Shown here: positions 4,515-7,732 of the stretch, piece after piece
How the letters are laid out: every line of letters starts with the position of its first letter
Numbering within the stretch: position 1 is the first letter of the stretch
DNA from: JANPJV01 sp031425695
GTDB lineage: Bacteria > Pseudomonadota > Gammaproteobacteria > Xanthomonadales > SZUA-5
Assembly (NCBI GenBank): GCA_031425695.1
Contig: JANPJV010000161.1
Location: forward strand, 1 to 7,732
Reading direction: 5' to 3'
DNA: 7,732 nt
The notes under the pieces: generated by a model
The model's input: only the letters and a program-made list of their open reading frames with translations
What the model was told of the DNA's origin: nothing
Databases searched by the model: none
Translations under genes and position numbers: made by a program

Positions 4515-7031
4515 ATGCCCGCCAGCACGCGCCTGGAGTTGGTACGAGACGAACGATCACTTCCCATCCTGCCGTTGCGGGATGTGGTGGTGTACCCGCA
4601 CATGGTGATCCCGTTGTTTGTCGGGCGGGAACGCTCCATGAAGGCGCTGGATTCGGCGATGGATGCGGACAAGCAGATTCTGCTGGTGTCGCAACGCTCG
4701 CCCGAGATTGACGATCCGAAACCGGCGGAGCTGTATGACGTCGGCACGCAGGCGACCGTGCTGCAATTGCTGAAGCTGCCTGATGGCACCATCAAGCTGC
4801 TCGTCGAAGGCATCAAGCGCGTCCAGATTACCCAGGTCAGCGAGGCCGACAGCGTGTTCCGCGCGGTGCCGGTCGAGATCGAGTCGAAGGCTGATCGCGA
4901 GCCGCGAGAAATCGAAGTGCTGGGACGCACCTTGCTCTCGCAGTTCGAACAACTGGTCAAGCTCAACCGCAAGATTCCACCCGAGCTGCTGTCGACGCTC
5001 GGTGCCATCGACGATGCCAGTCGCTTCGCCGACACCATTGCCGCGCATCTGTCGATCAAGCTCTCGGACAAGCAGAACCTGCTGGAAACGGCGGGGATCG
5101 GCGTGCGCCTGGAAATGCTGATGGCCGCGGTCGACGCCGAGATCGATGTGCTGCAGATCGAAAAGCGCATCCGCGGCCGGGTCAAGTCGCAGATGGAAAA
5201 GAGTCAGCGCGAGTACTACTTGAACGAGCAGATGAAGGCCATCCAGAAGGAACTCGGCGAGATCGACGAGGCTCCGAACGAGATGGAAGAACTGGCGCGT
5301 CGGATCGAGAAAGCCGGCATGCCGAAAGAGGTGGCGACCAAGGCCCGCGCTGAGCTCAACAAGCTCAAGATGATGTCGCCAATGTCCGCGGAGGCCACGG
5401 TCGTGCGCAACTACATCGACTGGCTGGCAAACGTGCCGTGGTCGGAGCGTTCACGCGTGCGCAAGGATCTCGCCGGTGCCGAGAAGATTCTCGACGAGGA
5501 TCACTTTGGGCTGGAAAAGGTCAAGGAACGCATCGTCGAGTACTTGGCGGTACAACAGCGCGTCAAGCGCATGAAGGCCCCGATCCTGTGCCTGGTCGGG
5601 CCGCCGGGCGTCGGCAAGACCTCACTCGGGCAATCGATCGCTCGCGCGACCGGCCGCAAGTTCGTGCGCATGTCACTCGGCGGCGTGCGTGACGAGGCCG
5701 AGATCCGTGGTCATCGCCGCACGTACATCGGGTCCTTGCCGGGCCGGATCGTGCAGAACCTGGCCAAGGTCAAGACCCGCAACCCGCTGTTCATGCTCGA
5801 CGAGCTCGACAAGATGTCGATGGACTTCCGTGGCGATCCGTCGTCCGCGCTGCTCGAAGTGCTTGATCCGGAACAGAATCACAGCTTCAATGATCATTAC
5901 CTGGAGGTCGATCTCGATCTCTCGGAGATCATGTTCGTCGGTACTGCGAACTCGCTCAATATTCCGGGCCCGCTGCTCGACCGTATGGAAGTGATCCGCA
6001 TCCCGGGCTACACCGAGGATGAGAAATCGGCCATTGCGAAGCGCTACCTGCTGCCCAAGCAGATCAAAGCGAATGGCTTGAACAGCAGCGAGATCGTGGT
6101 CACCGATTCGGCACTGATCGACATCATCCGCTACTACACGCGCGAAGCCGGCGTGCGCAATCTGGAACGCGAAATTTCCAAGATCTGCCGCAAGGTGGTC
6201 AAGGAGATCTCGCTCAAGGAAGGCAAGGCGCGCCAGCAGAAGGCCGCGGCCAAGGGCGTCAGCACGGATGCCCCGAAGCAGAGCAAGAACGAGGCCCGCG
6301 CAGCGCGCGCGATCACAGTCAGCCCGAAGAATCTCGGGACCTTCCTTGGCGTGCGCCGTTTCCAGTACGGCCTTGCCGAAGAGAAGGAAGAGATCGGCTT
6401 GGTGACCGGGCTCGCGTGGACCGAGGTGGGTGGCGAGATCCTGTCGATCGAGGCCACCACCATTCCGGGTCGCGGCAAGCTGATCCAGACCGGCCAGCTC
6501 GGCGACGTCATGCAGGAATCGGTGCAGGCCGCGCTCTCGGTCGTGCGCTCGCGCAGCCATGCACTGGGCATCGATCCGGACTTCCACCAGAAGGTGGACA
6601 TCCACGTGCACGTGCCGGAAGGCGCGACGCCGAAGGATGGCCCCAGCGCCGGCATCGGCATGTGTACTGCGTTGGTCTCGGCGCTCACCAAGATTCCGGT
6701 GCGCTCAGCGGTGGCCATGACCGGCGAGATCACCCTGCGCGGGCGCGTGCTCGCGATTGGCGGTCTCAAGGAAAAATTGCTCGCCGCGCATCGTGCTGGC
6801 GTCAAGGTGGTGATCATTCCGGAGGAGAACCGCAAGGATCTCGCGGACATCCCGAAGAACGTCACCGGTGCACTCGAAATCCATCCGGTCAAGTGGATCG
6901 ACGAGGTTCTCGCGCTGGCCTTGACCTCGGTGCCCATGGCGCTCAAGGAAGCGGCGGCGGCGGTTGCCACGGAACCCGCGGTGGCCGCTACTGGTGAAGT
7001 TCCGCAGACGCCGGGAGTGATGCGCCACTAG
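4515..7031 (+). CDS. lon: Lon, ATP-dependent serine protease
   Basis: Lon is a cytoplasmic hexamer that unfolds and degrades damaged proteins and short-lived regulators within one polypeptide. From ATG 4515 (GGAG six bases before) it has 838 residues, longer than E. coli Lon (784). A TTG codon directly before this ATG is in frame but unlikely as the start. Order of parts: N-terminal substrate domain (from LPILPLRDVVVYPHM, residue 16), a helical linker (SQREYYLNEQMKAIQKEL), Walker A GPPGVGKT (362-369), Walker B with Asp429-Glu430 in LDELDKM, then the protease domain with Ser711 in PKDGPSAG and Lys754 in GLKEKLL, the same 43-residue spacing as the E. coli dyad. Extra length lies in a basic, Ala/Lys-rich insert at about 571-599, between the ATPase and protease domains, and in an Ala-rich tail of about 30 residues. 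A sigma-32 promoter precedes it and a strong terminator follows. Confidence 0.98.
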   Translation: MPASTRLELVRDERSLPILPLRDVVVYPHMVIPLFVGRERSMKALDSAMDADKQILLVSQRSPEIDDPKPAELYDVGTQATVLQLLKLPDGTIKLLVEGIKRVQITQVSEADSVFRAVPVEIESKADREPREIEVLGRTLLSQFEQLVKLNRKIPPELLSTLGAIDDASRFADTIAAHLSIKLSDKQNLLETAGIGVRLEMLMAAVDAEIDVLQIEKRIRGRVKSQMEKSQREYYLNEQMKAIQKELGEIDEAPNEMEELARRIEKAGMPKEVATKARAELNKLKMMSPMSAEATVVRNYIDWLANVPWSERSRVRKDLAGAEKILDEDHFGLEKVKERIVEYLAVQQRVKRMKAPILCLVGPPGVGKTSLGQSIARATGRKFVRMSLGGVRDEAEIRGHRRTYIGSLPGRIVQNLAKVKTRNPLFMLDELDKMSMDFRGDPSSALLEVLDPEQNHSFNDHYLEVDLDLSEIMFVGTANSLNIPGPLLDRMEVIRIPGYTEDEKSAIAKRYLLPKQIKANGLNSSEIVVTDSALIDIIRYYTREAGVRNLEREISKICRKVVKEISLKEGKARQQKAAAKGVSTDAPKQSKNEARAARAITVSPKNLGTFLGVRRFQYGLAEEKEEIGLVTGLAWTEVGGEILSIEATTIPGRGKLIQTGQLGDVMQESVQAALSVVRSRSHALGIDPDFHQKVDIHVHVPEGATPKDGPSAGIGMCTALVSALTKIPVRSAVAMTGEITLRGRVLAIGGLKEKLLAAHRAGVKVVIIPEENRKDLADIPKNVTGALEIHPVKWIDEVLALALTSVPMALKEAAAAVATEPAVAATGEVPQTPGVMRH

Positions 7032-7052
7032 CATCGCAACCGTCGCAAGCTT

Positions 7053-7092
7053 GTGCCCGGACCCCCGATCGCGGGGGTCCGCACGGATTTTT
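7053..7092 (+). terminator. Intrinsic terminator of lon
   Basis: GGACCCCC (7059-7066) pairs with GGGGGTCC (7073-7080) around a 6-base loop. GTGC (7053-7056) with GCAC (7081-7084) extends the stem beyond a 2-base bulge. TTTTT at 7088-7092 follows. It starts 22 bases after the lon stop and separates lon from hupB. Confidence 0.87.
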
Positions 7093-7102
7093 ACACCGCT
7101 CG

Positions 7103-7131
7103 TTGCGTGGTCATAACCGCCCTGATATAAA
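7103..7131 (+). promoter_or_regulatory. Sigma-70 promoter of hupB
   Basis: TATAAA at 7126-7131 is a strong -10 box and is directly preceded by TGA (7123-7125), making an extended -10. TTGCGT at 7103-7108 is a partial -35 at the ideal spacing of 17 bases. The start near 7138 gives a leader of about 130 nt before hupB. It lies just after the lon terminator, so hupB appears to be transcribed on its own. Confidence 0.7.
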
Positions 7132-7132
7132 G

Positions 7133-7169
7133 CGCCAGCGCCGTTCGCAAGCTCCAAGCGCTGCTGGCG
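7133..7169 (+). other. Stem-loop at the start of the hupB leader
   Basis: CGCCAGC (7133-7139) is complementary to GCTGGCG (7163-7169), enclosing 23 bases. It overlaps the predicted transcription start, so the true RNA might carry only part of the stem. I recognise no riboswitch or known leader in 7138-7269. Confidence 0.3.
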
Positions 7170-7269
7170 GCAAGCTCACCCAAACGGCATTCTTTTAGCC
7201 GATCATCCGATCCTCAAATTACCATTCGACAGTCAACCCGGCTGTCGAGTCTGAAGGGAGTTTCTCTGT

Positions 7270-7542
7270 ATGAAAAAGACTGACATCGTCAACGCCATTG
7301 CAGATGCCGCCGATCTCAGCAAGGCGGATGCCGGTCGCGCGCTGGATGCGTTCGTCAATGTCGTGACCAAGGCGCTGATGTCGGGCGACAGTGTCACGCT
7401 GACGGGTTTTGGCACCTTTGCCGTGCGCAGCCGCGCCGCGCGCCAGGGCCGCAATCCGCAGACCGGTGCCACCATCAAGATCAATGAGTCGAAAAATCCT
7501 GGCTTCAAGGCTGGCAAGGCTCTGAAGGATGCAGTAAACTAG
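7270..7542 (+). CDS. hupB: HU DNA-binding protein (HU-beta type)
   Basis: HU is a small basic dimer that bends and compacts DNA without strong sequence preference. The protein has 90 residues, the usual HU length. It starts MKKTDIVNAIADAADLSK, the helical dimer core. The family signature begins with GFGTF at 46-50 and ends with RNPQTG at 61-66, which holds the intercalating Pro63 at the tip of the DNA-binding arm. The C-terminus KAGKALKDAVN is typical of HU-beta. AAGGGAG (7254-7260) lies nine bases before the ATG, a good ribosome site. It has its own promoter after the lon terminator. The hupB position next to lon is widely conserved in gammaproteobacteria. HU-alpha would be the main alternative; the lon linkage favours beta. 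Two tRNA genes follow on the same strand. Confidence 0.96.
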   Translation: MKKTDIVNAIADAADLSKADAGRALDAFVNVVTKALMSGDSVTLTGFGTFAVRSRAARQGRNPQTGATIKINESKNPGFKAGKALKDAVN

Positions 7543-7554
7543 TCGGCTCGATGG

Positions 7555-7584
7555 TTGGGTGCTCAAGCTCAGCGCGGTACCCAA
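7555..7584 (+). other. Hairpin resembling the 5' half of tRNA-Val
   Basis: Bases 7557-7579 align with the first 20 bases of the neighbouring tRNA-Val (7592-7611): GGGTGCT, then AGCTCAGC, then GGTA are shared in order, with one substitution and three extra bases. The copy has no anticodon or T arm and so cannot be a working tRNA. The same stretch folds as a hairpin, TTGGGT (7555-7560) with ACCCAA (7579-7584), extendable by G-U and C-G pairs. No T-run follows. It may be a relic of a duplicated tRNA gene or a hupB 3'-end structure. Confidence 0.5.
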
Positions 7585-7591
7585 AGCAAAC

Positions 7592-7666
7592 GGGTGCTTA
7601 GCTCAGCGGTAGAGCGTCTCCTTTACACGGAGAGGGTCGGGGGTTCGATCCCCTCAGCACCCACCA
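7592..7666 (+). tRNA. tRNA-Val (anticodon UAC)
   Basis: This is a complete tRNA of 75 nt. GGGTGCT (7592-7598) pairs with AGCACCC (7656-7662); A7663 is the discriminator and CCA is encoded at 7664-7666. The anticodon stem TCTCC/GGAGA (7617-7621, 7629-7633) encloses TTTACAC, with TAC at 7624-7626, which reads GUA and related valine codons. The T arm contains GGTTCGATC. It lies only 11 bases before tRNA-Asp, so the two are probably one transcript. Confidence 0.97.
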
Positions 7667-7677
7667 CAAGTTTCAAT

Positions 7678-7732
7678 GGAGCGGTAGTTCAGTCGGTTAG
7701 AATACCGGCCTGTCACGCCGGGGGTCGCGGGT
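7678..7732 (+). tRNA. tRNA-Asp (anticodon GUC), cut by window end
   Basis: The first 55 nt are present and follow E. coli tRNA-Asp almost base for base, with changes in the anticodon stem (CCGGC/GCCGG). The loop CTGTCAC at 7710-7716 holds the anticodon GTC at 7712-7714. The T-loop, 3' acceptor strand and CCA lie beyond the window. It was probably transcribed together with tRNA-Val. Confidence 0.95.

Noticed and set aside
5673..6970. Long minus-strand frames opposite lon
   Set aside because: They mirror the strongly conserved lon coding frame and show no domain of their own, so they are GC-driven shadows.

Overview
The window looks like a chromosomal housekeeping segment of a GC-rich gammaproteobacterium, most likely of the Xanthomonadales (Lysobacterales). 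The basis is the gene order tRNA-Leu, tig, clpP, clpX, lon, hupB, tRNA-Val, tRNA-Asp, the close match of all proteins to gammaproteobacterial families, tRNA genes that encode their own CCA ends, and a trigger factor whose isomerase domain has drifted from the E. coli type. The lineage is inferred from recalled families and gene order, not from a search.

Layout: bases 1-223 are one very long, nearly perfect palindrome, followed by about 100 bases in which I see nothing. tRNA-Leu(UAG) lies at 322-406, then a short spacer with several small hairpins. Trigger factor (tig) runs 589-1908 from a GTG start. A nested palindromic repeat fills most of the tig-clpP spacer. clpP (2172-2795) and clpX (2934-4211) follow, separated by a hairpin and an apparent clpX promoter. 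The 303-base clpX-lon spacer has no gene; it holds three copies of a 25-base REP-like unit and a good heat-shock (sigma-32) promoter. lon (4515-7031) ends at a strong intrinsic terminator. hupB (7270-7542) has its own promoter and a leader of about 130 nt. tRNA-Val(UAC) and the first 55 nt of tRNA-Asp(GUC) close the window.

The genes form a protein quality-control block. Trigger factor meets nascent chains at the ribosome exit. ClpX unfolds tagged or misfolded proteins and feeds them to the ClpP chamber. Lon is a second, self-contained ATP-dependent protease. HU is a nucleoid protein commonly encoded beside lon, and HU itself is a known Lon substrate in E. coli. All catalytic and nucleotide-binding residues that I checked in ClpP, ClpX and Lon are present.

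I found no defence system, phage, insertion sequence or CRISPR array. The unusual content is between the genes: three unrelated palindromic repeat structures (1-223, 1914-2074, 4228-4355), a sequence resembling the 5' half of tRNA-Val just upstream of the intact tRNA-Val gene, and a lineage-type insertion in Lon. These are the places worth a second look.
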